Made by a program: the position numbers and the translations under genes. Under the pieces are notes generated by a model. That model was given only the letters and a program-made list of their open reading frames with translations. It searched no databases and was not told the origin of the DNA. A stretch of DNA of 64,000 nucleotides from Vibrio sp. ED004 (GTDB lineage: Bacteria > Pseudomonadota > Gammaproteobacteria > Enterobacterales > Vibrionaceae). The stretch is taken from contig NZ_CP066149.1 of the NCBI RefSeq assembly GCF_023206395.1, positions 3,162,001 to 3,226,000 of the forward strand, in the 5' to 3' direction. Shown one piece after another: positions 8,797 through 18,281 of the stretch. Every line of letters starts with the position of its first letter. The first letter of the stretch is position 1.

Positions 8797-9990
8797 ATGC
8801 CGAATCATACTTTCCTATCTTCATTCTGGGAAGGCTTTAAAATAGTAAAGTCTCACCAGACAGCATCACTTGTTACACTAACTCTTAAACCTAATTCTGA
8901 GGCTAAATGCCTTTGCGGTCTTGAAGCTGAGGCTATCCATGAGTATCAATGGCGTCATGTGAAAGAGGCCATGTTGTTCAATGTTCCTGGTGAGCTTTCC
9001 GTTCAAACTCGAAGGATCAAGTGTCGTGACTGCGGCATAAAAACAGAGTTTCTATCTTGGTTAGAGCCTTATGCTCGTATAACGACGCGTCTAAAAAGCT
9101 ATATAGAACAACTACTGCCTCTTCTTCCCATTAAGCATATCTCCCAGTTAACGAGCGTTCATTGGCACACCATTAAAGAGATAGATAAACGTCGACTTCG
9201 CCAAGTGGTACCGTCAGTGAAATGGGAAGGGCTAAGGCAACTCGTCATGGACGAGCCGCCATCTTTAAAGGGCACCGATATGCCACAGTCATCGCTGATG
9301 CTAAGACTCACCAAGTCATTTGATAGGGTTAGGTCGTAGCCGCAAGGACATACGACCGTTTTTCGAGCAGTTAGGCAAGCATGGTAACAATATCGAAGCG
9401 GTCGCAATGGACATGAATACGGCTTTTGACCTTGAAGTTCAAGCGCACTGCCCGAATGCAAAAATCGTTTACGACTTATTCCATGTTGTTGCTAAGTTCG
9501 GTCGTGAGGTGATGGATAGAGTCAGAGTCGACCAAGCTAACAAACTCAAGCAGGATAAAAAAAAGCGAGGCAATGGGTGAAGCGCTCACGCTGGGTACTG
9601 CTGAAAAACAGAGGTAATTTAAATGCACGACAAGATAGCTATCTTACTGAAATATTGAATATCAATAAGGACTTGATGGCCACTTATATATTCGGCTCAC
9701 AACTCAAAGAGCTTTGTTACTGTAAATCAGAAGCACATGCTAAGGGGCTCTGGGAGGTATGGTGGGCACAAGTGCAAGAGAGTGGAATTAAGCCATTGAA
9801 AGAGTTTGCACGAAAACTGAGGCCTTATCTTCACGGTATTATTGCATCGGCAACTTATCCGCTCAACACCTGCACATTGGAAGGGATAAACAACAAAATA
9901 AAGTTAATCAAGCGAATGGGGTATGGATATCGAGATACAGACTACTTCTTCTTGAAGATAAAAGCGGCTTTCCCCGGAAAGCCGCGATGA
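8797..9990 (+). pseudogene. ISL3-type transposase, broken by three single-base losses
   Basis: Read across frames, this is a full-length transposase of about 398 residues with an N-terminal zinc-binding region (CLCGLEAEA, CRDCGIKTE) and a DDE-type core. It is interrupted three times by a 1-base deletion: near 9256 (after VMDE), near 9321 (TGG reduced to TG before ATAGGG) and near 9566 (after an A8 run). The net change is three bases, so the last third returns to the starting frame. Presumed catalytic residues survive in the pieces: Asp of LVMDE, Asp of VAMDMN and Glu of TLEGINNK. No single frame makes an active enzyme. Confidence 0.88.
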
Positions 9991-9993
9991 ACC
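9970..9993 (-). repeat. Right terminal inverted repeat of the IS
   Basis: Read on the minus strand it starts GGTTCATCGCGGCTTTCCGG. The transposase stop codon TGA (9988-9990) lies inside this repeat. Confidence 0.85.
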
Positions 9994-10033
9994 TCTTTTT
10001 TTGCCTCTCATAGCGCGAGTCGCTAATTTGTTG

Positions 10034-10192
10034 TTAAGTCTTTTCACATCTCGACACTCGAATCTGCTTTTAATCTCTTCTCATCCCGTTACCCGAAACC
10101 GGTATCCGCTTTTAATCTTTTCGCATCTCGTCACTCGAATCCCGCATCCGCTTTTAATCTCTTCGCATCTCGATACTCGTATCTCTCATCTA
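10034..10192 (-). repeat. Tandem array of about 3.8 units of a 42-bp repeat
   Basis: Three full 42-base units lie at 10067-10108, 10109-10150 and 10151-10192, with a degraded unit at 10034-10066. On the plus strand each starts CTTTTAATCT followed by CTTCGCATCTCG or a close variant. The last unit overlaps the TAG stop codon of the SDR/DUF2867 gene, so the array begins exactly at the 3' end of that gene and reads in its sense direction. The same unit recurs at 28410-28493. Confidence 0.85.
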
Positions 10193-11614
10193 TTTTTTAG
10201 CCTGCTTCTCAATCGCCTTCACCATGCCTTTAAAGATAAACAGGTGAGCAGGCATCATCGCAAACCAATACAGTAACCCTAGAAAGCCCTTTGGATGCCA
10301 CCAAGCCGAGATGTTCAGCTCGCGAGAATCACCGTGGTCAGAGACAGTAATCTCAAGCCTGCCCAAGCCAGGGCCTTTCATACCAAAAAGAAGAGATAAA
10401 AACTGGTTTTCTTCACAACGAATCACTTTCCACGAATCGATTTTGTCACCGACTTTTAGATTGGGGCCTTCCGGCATTTGACGCACAGGTACACCGCCAC
10501 CGAACAGAACATCCAGCCACTCACGTGTGCGCCATAAAGCGTTAGCGAAGAAATAACCCTGCTTCGGGCTTCCAATTTGCTGAGCCACGTGCCAGAGCGA
10601 TTCTAATGACGCGCTAGAAGTGATACTTGCGCCTGTTTTCTTTGGGTAATAACCGTATCCCGCTTGCCAGCGTTTGAAGGCGGTTTTATCGAAACCCCAT
10701 ACGTTGCTTTTAACAAAGTTTCCTTCAGCGTGAATGGCTTGTTCAACCATGCTTTCGAACGAGATAAGCTTTTGAGGATACTTCTCTCTGATGGTGGTCG
10801 AACTGGCGATGAAGTCGTGCTTTAAGCCCGCGAGAAGCGCTCTACCTATGTTGGACGGTACAGAAGTCACCACGCCTAACCAATATGAAGCAATCTTTGG
10901 TGTTAGTAGCGATGTCGCCCATAATCTGAGTGGACGATCGGCGGTTTTGGCAATATGAGCAAATTGATTTCGATAAGAGACAATGTCTGGTCCGCCAACC
11001 TCAAAGGTCTGGCTTTCGCTCGGCGTGTCTTGTACAAGTTTCAGCAGGTAGTGGTTCAGGTTCTGCAAAGCAATTGGATTGGCTTTAGAGTCGACCCACT
11101 TTGGCGCAATCATGATCGGCAAGTTGTACACGAAGTCTCGCATGATCTCGAATGCCGCAGATCCGGGGCCGATGATAACGCCTGCCTGAAGTTCGGTAAC
11201 CGGTACCGGCCCTTTACGAAGGAGTTCTCCGGTTTTCTTTCTCGCCTGAAGGTGCTCTGAATCACCAGTCTGAGGTTGAAGTGAACTTAGGTAGATGATG
11301 TGCTGGTTCTTTGGCCCAAGGGCAGAAACAAAGTTACGTGCCAAGCTCAGCTCATAATCAATAAAGTCGTGGCCCTCAGCCATGCCATGAACGAGGAAGA
11401 AGATAAGATCAAAGTCGGGGACTAAAGCTTGCGTTGCAGCTTGATCAGCAAGATCAAGATACTCAAGTGATAAGTTTTCGTGAGGTACGGTCCGTGCCTT
11501 TAAATAGTCGATATGCCTCGCTGCTGCCGTGACTTGATAGCCTTGCTCAAGCAGGAGAGGGAGAAGTTGCGAACCAACATATCCAGAAGCGCCTAAAACC
11601 AGTACTTTCTTCAT
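10190..11614 (-). CDS. NAD(P)-binding SDR fused to a DUF2867 domain
   Basis: This 474-residue protein has an N-terminal atypical short-chain-dehydrogenase fold beginning KVLVLGASGYVGSQLLPLLL, a GxxGxxG nucleotide site at about residues 8-14. A YLSSLQPQTGDSEHLQARKKTGELL stretch, an NmrA/epimerase-like region, follows (given here only as a landmark). The C-terminal ~150 residues (GDKIDSWKVIRCEE, LGRLEITVSDH, HPKGFLGLLYWFAMMP) fit DUF2867. The C-terminal WFAMMPAHLFIFKGMV stretch is hydrophobic and may touch the membrane. Substrate and pathway are unknown. The gene is monocistronic and its stop codon lies inside the adjacent repeat array. Confidence 0.8.
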   Translation of the reverse strand: MKKVLVLGASGYVGSQLLPLLLEQGYQVTAAARHIDYLKARTVPHENLSLEYLDLADQAATQALVPDFDLIFFLVHGMAEGHDFIDYELSLARNFVSALGPKNQHIIYLSSLQPQTGDSEHLQARKKTGELLRKGPVPVTELQAGVIIGPGSAAFEIMRDFVYNLPIMIAPKWVDSKANPIALQNLNHYLLKLVQDTPSESQTFEVGGPDIVSYRNQFAHIAKTADRPLRLWATSLLTPKIASYWLGVVTSVPSNIGRALLAGLKHDFIASSTTIREKYPQKLISFESMVEQAIHAEGNFVKSNVWGFDKTAFKRWQAGYGYYPKKTGASITSSASLESLWHVAQQIGSPKQGYFFANALWRTREWLDVLFGGGVPVRQMPEGPNLKVGDKIDSWKVIRCEENQFLSLLFGMKGPGLGRLEITVSDHGDSRELNISAWWHPKGFLGLLYWFAMMPAHLFIFKGMVKAIEKQAKK

Positions 11615-11697
11615 TGTTACTCCATGTATTGCGTATCAAACCATCCTTTGCTCATACTACGCTAACTTTTCTACAAAACCAATTGAGCCATGAGTAA

Positions 11698-11730
11698 TGA
11701 AAAAGCCAATAGAAAGAATCTATTGGCTTA
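11698..11730 (-). terminator. Terminator of the cytochrome c peroxidase gene
   Basis: On the minus strand AAGCCAATAG and CTATTGGCTT form a 10-bp stem with a 7-base loop followed by a T run, 40 bases past the stop codon. Confidence 0.85.
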
Positions 11731-11769
11731 AGTTTATCGTCAGAATTTAATCGCTTCGTTTGGTGCTAC

Positions 11770-13197
11770 TTAGCTCTGCTGCTGTGCCTTAGGGCTAAGG
11801 TTATTTCCCTTGTATTCACCGGTTAGCGTTTTTAGGAAGGCTTTGATGGCATCCACTTCATCATCACTCATTTCGACACCCACTTGATATTTACCCATAT
11901 CAAAGATCGCTTGTTCTAGTGTCTCTGCATGGCCGTCGTGGAAGTAGGGCGCAGTGAGTTCAATGCTTCTCAGCGTTGGAACCTTGAACTTGTGCTTGTC
12001 GGATTCAACCGCCGTGACGTTGTATCTTCCCAAGTCCTCTGGAGTGATATCCGTTCCTCTGTCTGAGAAGTAGTCTGCTTTCATACCCATGGTTTCAAAG
12101 GTTTCACCGCCCATGGCTTCACCCGTGTGGCACGTATCACAGCTGTATTGTTTGAATAGCTTCAGTCCATGTTTTTCATGAGCGTCCATTGCGTCAGTAT
12201 TACCCGTCAGGTATTGGTCGAATCGGCTGTTTGGTGTCACCAAGGTTTTTTCAAATTCGGCGATAGCATGCGTGATGGTGTCACCGGTGATTTCACCGTC
12301 ATAAGTCTTATTGAATTTGGCAACTAACTCAGGATCACTGCTCAGTTTATCGATGATCTGTTGCCAACCCTCTGATCCCATTTCAATAGGGTTAAAAGGA
12401 GGACCGCCAGCTTGGTCTTGCAAGTCGTTTGCCCTGCCATCCCAAAACTGCAGTTTGTTATACGCTGAGTTGAAAACCGTTGGTGCATTGATGCCGCCAA
12501 CTTGGCCATGAATACCAACAGAACCGACCAAGTTGTCGACACCACCTGTGTCTAAGCCATGGCAAGTGGCACAAGAAACGGTGTCGTCACCAGATAGGCG
12601 CGTGTCATGGTAGAGCGCTTTGCCCAGCTTTACTCTGTCTTCGTCTACTTCAAACTGAGTGTAGATTGGCTGAAGCGTACCTTCTCTGCGGCTGTCATCT
12701 ACAGGAGAGTCTTGGTGAATGTCTGCTCTTGTTTGGCGTATCCACTTTAATAAAGTGTGTTTTTCTTCATTTGAAATGCCTGCTGACCAGTGCATGGACT
12801 GATAGATCTTAGGTGGCATAGAATCGTCGTAGAGCACCTTTTCAATGCGAGCGAGCGCTACTTCGGACACTGGTTCATTATTCTGAATACCGTTGAAGAG
12901 TTGCGTAATTTCAAAGTGCTTCATACCTGTTTGTATGTCGGCATTCATGAGGGTTTTCGCGATTGGCCATTCAGAATAGAAAGGCATTTCACTTTCGTTG
13001 GTGTGGCAGTAAGCACACCCTTTATCACTGAGCACTTTCATGGCTTGGTAATCTAAAGACGACTTATCCAAAGATGAAAATTGCGCGAGACTTTCAGCGG
13101 CAATGCGTTGATCGTTTTTATCAACCGTATACACCGTACCTAAATAAGCCAAGATACCGACACCAGCCAAACTCATTATTAATTTTTTATTATTCAT
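11770..13197 (-). CDS. Tri-haem cytochrome c peroxidase (YhjA-like)
   Basis: This 475-residue protein is anchored by an N-terminal hydrophobic segment (about 7-25) and exported to the periplasm. Three CXXCH haem c sites are visible: CAYCH at 61-65, CATCH at 209-213 and CDTCH at 353-357. The N-terminal extra haem domain followed by a di-haem peroxidase core is the layout of E. coli YhjA, a quinol peroxidase. It would reduce H2O2 using electrons from the quinol pool under low oxygen. The start MNNKKLIM gives a standard signal anchor. An FNR-like site lies about 200 bp upstream. Confidence 0.9.
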   Translation of the reverse strand: MNNKKLIMSLAGVGILAYLGTVYTVDKNDQRIAAESLAQFSSLDKSSLDYQAMKVLSDKGCAYCHTNESEMPFYSEWPIAKTLMNADIQTGMKHFEITQLFNGIQNNEPVSEVALARIEKVLYDDSMPPKIYQSMHWSAGISNEEKHTLLKWIRQTRADIHQDSPVDDSRREGTLQPIYTQFEVDEDRVKLGKALYHDTRLSGDDTVSCATCHGLDTGGVDNLVGSVGIHGQVGGINAPTVFNSAYNKLQFWDGRANDLQDQAGGPPFNPIEMGSEGWQQIIDKLSSDPELVAKFNKTYDGEITGDTITHAIAEFEKTLVTPNSRFDQYLTGNTDAMDAHEKHGLKLFKQYSCDTCHTGEAMGGETFETMGMKADYFSDRGTDITPEDLGRYNVTAVESDKHKFKVPTLRSIELTAPYFHDGHAETLEQAIFDMGKYQVGVEMSDDEVDAIKAFLKTLTGEYKGNNLSPKAQQQS

Positions 13198-13678
13198 TTT
13201 AACTCCCTATTGAAACTGGGGTGGAAGTTATTGAATTAAAGGCGATTTATGAAATGACAAAAAGGAATGAATATTAATCGAATAATTAGATGGATAAAAA
13301 TTTAACACAATAAAACCACTCAAATCATATGGTTAAGGCGATGTGTGAAAATTGATAACAAATTCAATGAAATAAACATCGGGACTAACTTTGATTTCCG
13401 TCAATTTAGGTTTTTGGTAGATCAAGTTGAGTGTTGTATGTATGGGTATTGTTTGATATCTACTTTTTATGACTAATTTGAGAATTAATTATATTTACCA
13501 AACTATTCTTACCAAGGCTTGGGAGTATCACCTTATTGTCATCCAATGGATGAAACGTGAAAAGACGTTATACGGAAATTGATGCCCTCAGTATGATTTA
13601 TGTATGGTTGAAATTCGAACATTGATATACTGAAAGAATAATCCTTTTATCATCAACACGTTCCGTTCAGGTATTCCT
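13198..13678. other. Intergenic region between ccp and the MATE gene
   Basis: This 481-bp AT-rich divergent region holds the promoters of both neighbours. The only site I can point to is the FNR-like box at 13391-13404. I see no open reading frame of note and no terminator-like hairpin. Confidence 0.6.
13391..13404. promoter_or_regulatory. FNR-like box upstream of the cytochrome c peroxidase gene
   Basis: TTGATTTCCGTCAA matches the FNR consensus TTGAT-N4-ATCAA at 9 of 10 positions. It is centred about 200 bp from the peroxidase start, which would suit a promoter with a long leader; it could also serve the divergent gene. The E. coli homologue yhjA is known to be FNR-dependent. Confidence 0.45.
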
Positions 13679-15052
13679 ATGTTGCTCTCTTCAATTATTC
13701 ATCACACACGCGGCGATTTTGTTCGCAGGTTGATTGCTATTGCTTTGCCAATCACCTTGCAGAGCATCATGTTTTCAAGCCGAGGCTTAGTGGATGTATT
13801 GATGTTAGGACAACTTGGGGAAGCCGATATTGCCGCAGTCGGCGTTGCGAGCCGTGCGATGTTCGTTACGACTATCATGCTGGTAGGCGTGACCACGGGT
13901 GGCGCGTTGCTTACCGCTCAATATTGGGGCGCGGGCAACAAGCAAGGTGTGAGAGAAAGCACAGCACTAACCTGGCTGGTTTCGACGCTGTTTGCGCTGT
14001 TGACCATCGTGTTCTTTGTCTCTTTCCCTGCACAAATTATGGGTGTGACTACCGACTCTCAAGAAGTGATTAGCTTGGGTGTTGAATATATCGTTATCAC
14101 CTCATTTAGCATGTTAGCCGTATCGTGTGTCAGCAGTATGGCCGTTGGCTTAAGAGCGATGCATAAGCCAGGGCTGAGTACCTTCTTCAGTGGTATTGGT
14201 ATTTTGTCTAACGTGTTCTTAAACTGGGTGCTGATCTTCGGTAACTTAGGATTTCCGGCTCTTGGCATCAAAGGTGCGGCGATTGCGACCGTATTGAGTG
14301 GCGCAATTGAAGTGGCGACCTTATTTGGCTACCTTTATTTCTCTCAACATTTATTAGCTTTCAAACTCTGTGATATCAAAGCTGCGGCAACGGTGGAGAA
14401 AGTCGTTCGCTTCTTGAAATTGTCTCTGCCGACAACCTTCAACTTTTTAGCTTGGGCTGGTGGCTTATTCGCTTATCACGTCATTATGGGTCAATCGGGC
14501 GTGCAAGGGTTAGCAGCGCTTTCGGTGATGACGCCCGTTGAATCTATCTCATTGAGTTTATTGATTGGTATGTCGAATGCAGCCGCGGTTTTGGTGGGCA
14601 ACCAGCTTGGCGCGAAAAACAATGAAGCGGTTTATTATCAAGCACTCGGCTTAACGATTTTGTGTTTCTTGACCAGTGTTGTGGTGGCGATTTTCCTCTA
14701 CTTTATACAAACGCCAATATTGAATGCCTTTAGTGCTTTGACTGAAGAAACCCGAGCGCTTTCAGAGAAGTTTATTTTGATTCTCAGCGTGGGTATTGTC
14801 ATCCGCTCTATTCCAATGACAGTGATCGTTGGTGTACTCAGAGCGGGCGGTGATGTGAAGTTCTGTCTATATCAAGATTTGATTGCTCAGTGGGTGATAG
14901 GTATTCCGTTGGCAGCCATCGCCGCTATTTACTTTAAGTTTCCACCTGAGTGGGTTTACCTACTGTTCCTCACTGAAGAAGTGATTAAGTGGGGCGGGTC
15001 GCTCTATCGCGTGAAAACAAGAAAATGGATTAAAAACTTGATAGGACGTTGA
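13679..15052 (+). CDS. MATE-family multidrug efflux transporter
   Basis: This 457-residue inner-membrane protein has about 12 membrane segments in two MatE halves. It starts with RRLIAIALPITLQSIMFSSRGLVDVLMLGQLGEADIAAVGVA (shown in pieces: ALPITLQSIMFSSRGLVD, VLMLGQLGEADIAAVGV), which is the diagnostic first-helix/loop pattern. The second half repeats it (FLKLSLPTTFNFLAWAGG). It is expected to export cationic drugs or dyes with Na+ or H+ as coupling ion. Vibrio genomes carry several MATE paralogues, and I cannot say which this is. It is transcribed alone, divergent from the peroxidase. Confidence 0.9.
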   Translation: MLLSSIIHHTRGDFVRRLIAIALPITLQSIMFSSRGLVDVLMLGQLGEADIAAVGVASRAMFVTTIMLVGVTTGGALLTAQYWGAGNKQGVRESTALTWLVSTLFALLTIVFFVSFPAQIMGVTTDSQEVISLGVEYIVITSFSMLAVSCVSSMAVGLRAMHKPGLSTFFSGIGILSNVFLNWVLIFGNLGFPALGIKGAAIATVLSGAIEVATLFGYLYFSQHLLAFKLCDIKAAATVEKVVRFLKLSLPTTFNFLAWAGGLFAYHVIMGQSGVQGLAALSVMTPVESISLSLLIGMSNAAAVLVGNQLGAKNNEAVYYQALGLTILCFLTSVVVAIFLYFIQTPILNAFSALTEETRALSEKFILILSVGIVIRSIPMTVIVGVLRAGGDVKFCLYQDLIAQWVIGIPLAAIAAIYFKFPPEWVYLLFLTEEVIKWGGSLYRVKTRKWIKNLIGR

Positions 15053-15174
15053 AGTCGGGCGCACCAATCGCATCACTTTATCGTTGGTGTGTGATCTATC
15101 TTTCAAAATACTTCCTCCTAACAGGGAATTAGTGTAGATTCTCCTTCCAAATTCTAACTAATGCGAGCTGTTTA

Positions 15175-15846
15175 ATGTTAAAGCTGTCAGACCTATGTAA
15201 AGGCTATGTCGATGGGGGGGAGTTCCACCCTGTTTTGCAAGGTGCTGAACTGACATTAAACCAAGGTGACCAGCTGGCATTAATGGGCGAAAGCGGTTCA
15301 GGTAAAAGTACTTTACTGAATCTTATCGCGGGTTTAGACCTAGCGGATTCAGGTGAAATCGCTTTCCCTCACTTCAACATGCACGACTCTACCGAGCGTG
15401 ACCGCACCGCTTATCGCAGAAACAACATTGGTCATATCTTTCAGCAGTTCAACTTACTGCCGACATTGAATATTGCCGATAACATTCGTTTTTGCCGCCA
15501 ATTAAAAGGCCTACCTGAAGACAAGGGGCTCTGGAGACAGATTCTTTCTGCTTTAGATCTAATGCCTTTGCTTGGTCGTTACCCTGAAGAGGCGTCTGGT
15601 GGACAGCAACAACGTGCAGCGATTGCTCGTGCGTTATATATGGAACCAAAAATCTTATTGGCTGATGAACCAACAGGTAGTCTAGATGAGCGTAATGCCG
15701 AAGCGGTAATGCGTTTGCTTACGTCTTTGGCTCGCCAATTAGAATGCACTTTGTTGTTGGTGACACACAGTGAAAAAGTAGCGTTGCACATGGATGGCAG
15801 GATCCGTCTACAAGGAGGGCAACTGCATGTTATGGCCCGTAGTTAA
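15175..15846 (+). CDS. ABC transporter ATP-binding protein (LolD/YbbA-like)
   Basis: This 223-residue ATPase has Walker A GESGSGKST at 38-46, Q-loop region FQQFNLLP, signature SGGQQQR at 141-147 and Walker B LLADEP at 161-166. It belongs to the MacB/LolD/YbbA branch that pairs with FtsX-type permeases rather than with classical importers. Its last 20 bases overlap the permease gene, so the two are translationally coupled. With the permease and the lipocalin gene it forms a three-gene operon, probably for moving a lipid or hydrophobic molecule at the envelope (inference). Confidence 0.9.
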   Translation: MLKLSDLCKGYVDGGEFHPVLQGAELTLNQGDQLALMGESGSGKSTLLNLIAGLDLADSGEIAFPHFNMHDSTERDRTAYRRNNIGHIFQQFNLLPTLNIADNIRFCRQLKGLPEDKGLWRQILSALDLMPLLGRYPEEASGGQQQRAAIARALYMEPKILLADEPTGSLDERNAEAVMRLLTSLARQLECTLLLVTHSEKVALHMDGRIRLQGGQLHVMARS

Positions 15847-18280
15847 GGCACTACTCGGTCATTATCGACGTTACCCACTTCAGATTATCTTGGTATGGCT
15901 TGGTTTAACCCTCGGCGTATCACTTTTGGTTGGTGTTACTGCCATTAACCAACACGCCAAGCAAAGCTATGCACATGGCGAAAAACTCTTTTCGAATCCT
16001 CTTCCTTACCGTATTCGACCAAAACACAACGCCAATAAAATCCCACAAGGCTTTTATATCCATCTTCGCCGTGAAGGCTTTCAGCAGTGTTCTCCTTTTG
16101 ATCACCATCGTATCACTGATGAAAACGGTTCAAACTTCATGCTGATTGGCATAGACCCAGTTTCTATGCTCCAACTGCAGCCGGGTGTTGCGTTAAAAGA
16201 CCTGAATACGTTAGATCTCATGAAGCCGCCATATCCGATTCTTGTGAGCGATGATCTCGCTGAACACATGCAATGGAATAATGGTGACTATATTTCCCTT
16301 TTGGATGGCTCTGAGCTTGGCCCGGTAATGGTTGACGAAAACGACATTATCAATGGTACAAGGCTGATTGCGGATATTTCGCTGCTGAGAATGCTCAAGC
16401 GAAGTGCTGGTTTATCTGTGATTGCATGCTCAGAGATGTCTACCGAGAAGTTTGAACGTCTCAAAAATATGCTGCCGAACGGTTTAACGATTTCGCGCAG
16501 CTCTAAAGCCGAACTTGAGTCGTTGACCAGTGCGTTTCACTTAAACCTAAAAGCGATGGGTATGCTGTCGTTTGTGGTTGGCTTGTTCATTTTCTATCAA
16601 GCAATGTCGCTTTCTTTTATTCAACGTCAACCGTTAGTCGGGATTTTAAGACAGACGGGTGTGTCTGGTTGGCAGCTGACTAAAGCGCTCTGTTTAGAAT
16701 TACTGCTATTGGTTTTATTGAGCTGGATCTGCGGCAATGTGTTTGGCGTGATGTTGGCAAACCAATTGTTACCTGCCGTATCTTCAAGCTTGGGCGATTT
16801 ATACGACGCTAACGTCGGCTTAACCATCGACTGGAATTGGCGTTGGAGCGGTTACAGCTTACTGATGGCATTGATTGGTGCTTTCTTAGCGTGTGCGTGG
16901 CCGCTGGTTCGTTTACTTAAGTCTCAACCTATCCGCTTGTCTTCTCGTTTGTCTTTGATGCGTTTTGCGGGTACTGAGTTCACTTGGCAAGCGTTGATTG
17001 GCTGTGGCTTCTTGGTTGCTGCTGTTGCTGTGTATCAAGCTCCACAAACTCAAGAGTCTGGCTTTGCGATCATCGCATTGATGCTGGTGAGTGTAGCTCT
17101 GTTTACACCATTCTTAATGTGGAAACTGTTTAACAGTCTGTCTTATTCATTACGTTGGGTTCGTGCTCGCTGGTTCTTCGCGGACGCAGCATCAAGCATG
17201 AGCTACCGCGGTGTGGCGACTATGGCATTTATGCTAGCGCTAACAGCGAACATTGGCGTAGAAACCATGGTCGGCAGCTTTAGGGATACGACCGATAAGT
17301 GGTTAACACAGCGCTTGGCGGCTGACCTCTATATCTACCCAACCAACAATGCAGCGGCTCGCATGAGTAGTTGGCTATCAGAACAACCTGAAGTTGATTC
17401 TGTTTGGTGGCGCTGGGAGAAAGATGTCGCTTCTCCAGTAGGCAGTATTCAAGTAGTGAGTACGGGTCCTTCCGAAGGTGAGCTAGAAGCGCTAACTATT
17501 AAACTCGGCATTCCAAATTACTGGTATCACTTACACCATTCTAAAGGTGTGCTGATCAGTGAATCGATGTCTCTCAAGTTGGGTATCCGTCCGGGAGACT
17601 ATATTGACCTCTATGACAACTTGGGCTCTGGTTGGCAAGTGGTGGGCGTTTATTACGATTATGGCAACCCTTATCATCAAGTGATGATGTCACATCGAAA
17701 CTGGCTATACGGTTTTGCTGGGCGGGGCAATGTTGGCCTTGGCGTGATACTCAAAGATGATGTCAATTCAATCGGTCTTAGAAGCCGATTGGAAAGCGTA
17801 TTCAGGCTCGGATCTGAACGTATCTTTGACAACAACAATATTCACAGTCAAGCGATGCGGGTATTTGATAGAACCTTCGCGATTGCTGACACGCTAGGCA
17901 ATATAACTCTGGTTATTGCGGTGTTCGGCATTTTCTTTGCAACTGTTGCAGGAGAAGTCTCGCGGCAAAGACATATCTCGTTGCAGCGCTGTTTGGGTGT
18001 TTCTGCGAAAGAACTGATTCTGACAGGCAGTTTACAACTGTTTGTGTTTGGGCTTATTTCCTCTTTGATAGCGATTCCGCTTGGCTTAGCGTTAGCGAGC
18101 TTGATCGTTGATATCGTTATCAAGCAGTCTTTTGGGTGGTCACTCGAGTTACAAGTGCTCCCTTGGGACTATTTAGAGACATTTGCTTGGGCAATGGCAG
18201 CATTGATGCTAGCTGGTGCTTTACCAGTGATGAGAATGATTCGGACCACGCCGATGAAGTCACTGAGGGATGCCCTTTAA
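15827..18280 (+). CDS. FtsX/YbbP-type ABC permease
   Basis: This 817-residue permease has one N-terminal membrane segment, a large periplasmic domain and a set of helices near 250-380. A second periplasmic domain and a C-terminal FtsX block follow (TLVIAVFGIFFATVAGEVSRQR, LQRCLGVSAKELIL; each an internal landmark). This duplicated architecture of about 800 residues resembles E. coli YbbP. The start at 15827 follows AAGGAGGG closely, and it overlaps the ATPase gene by 20 bp. A permease of this class usually works mechanically on periplasmic partners rather than forming a solute channel. The substrate is unknown. Confidence 0.87.
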   Translation: MLWPVVKALLGHYRRYPLQIILVWLGLTLGVSLLVGVTAINQHAKQSYAHGEKLFSNPLPYRIRPKHNANKIPQGFYIHLRREGFQQCSPFDHHRITDENGSNFMLIGIDPVSMLQLQPGVALKDLNTLDLMKPPYPILVSDDLAEHMQWNNGDYISLLDGSELGPVMVDENDIINGTRLIADISLLRMLKRSAGLSVIACSEMSTEKFERLKNMLPNGLTISRSSKAELESLTSAFHLNLKAMGMLSFVVGLFIFYQAMSLSFIQRQPLVGILRQTGVSGWQLTKALCLELLLLVLLSWICGNVFGVMLANQLLPAVSSSLGDLYDANVGLTIDWNWRWSGYSLLMALIGAFLACAWPLVRLLKSQPIRLSSRLSLMRFAGTEFTWQALIGCGFLVAAVAVYQAPQTQESGFAIIALMLVSVALFTPFLMWKLFNSLSYSLRWVRARWFFADAASSMSYRGVATMAFMLALTANIGVETMVGSFRDTTDKWLTQRLAADLYIYPTNNAAARMSSWLSEQPEVDSVWWRWEKDVASPVGSIQVVSTGPSEGELEALTIKLGIPNYWYHLHHSKGVLISESMSLKLGIRPGDYIDLYDNLGSGWQVVGVYYDYGNPYHQVMMSHRNWLYGFAGRGNVGLGVILKDDVNSIGLRSRLESVFRLGSERIFDNNNIHSQAMRVFDRTFAIADTLGNITLVIAVFGIFFATVAGEVSRQRHISLQRCLGVSAKELILTGSLQLFVFGLISSLIAIPLGLALASLIVDIVIKQSFGWSLELQVLPWDYLETFAWAMAALMLAGALPVMRMIRTTPMKSLRDAL

Positions 18281-18281
18281 T

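Larger units (their letters stand above)
8700..9993 (+). mobile_element. ISL3-family-like insertion sequence with intact ends and target duplication
   Basis: This 1,294-bp element has imperfect terminal inverted repeats at 8700-8723 and 9970-9993. The outer 12 bases GGTTCATCGCGG are identical and about 19 of 24 match overall. It is flanked by a perfect 8-bp direct repeat TCTTTTTT at 8692-8699 and 9994-10001; 8-bp duplications are usual for ISL3. One transposase gene fills it but is frameshifted. Near the right end lies a perfect hairpin, GCGGCTTTCC with GGAAAGCCGC (9964-9985). The family call comes from the transposase sequence. Confidence 0.9.
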
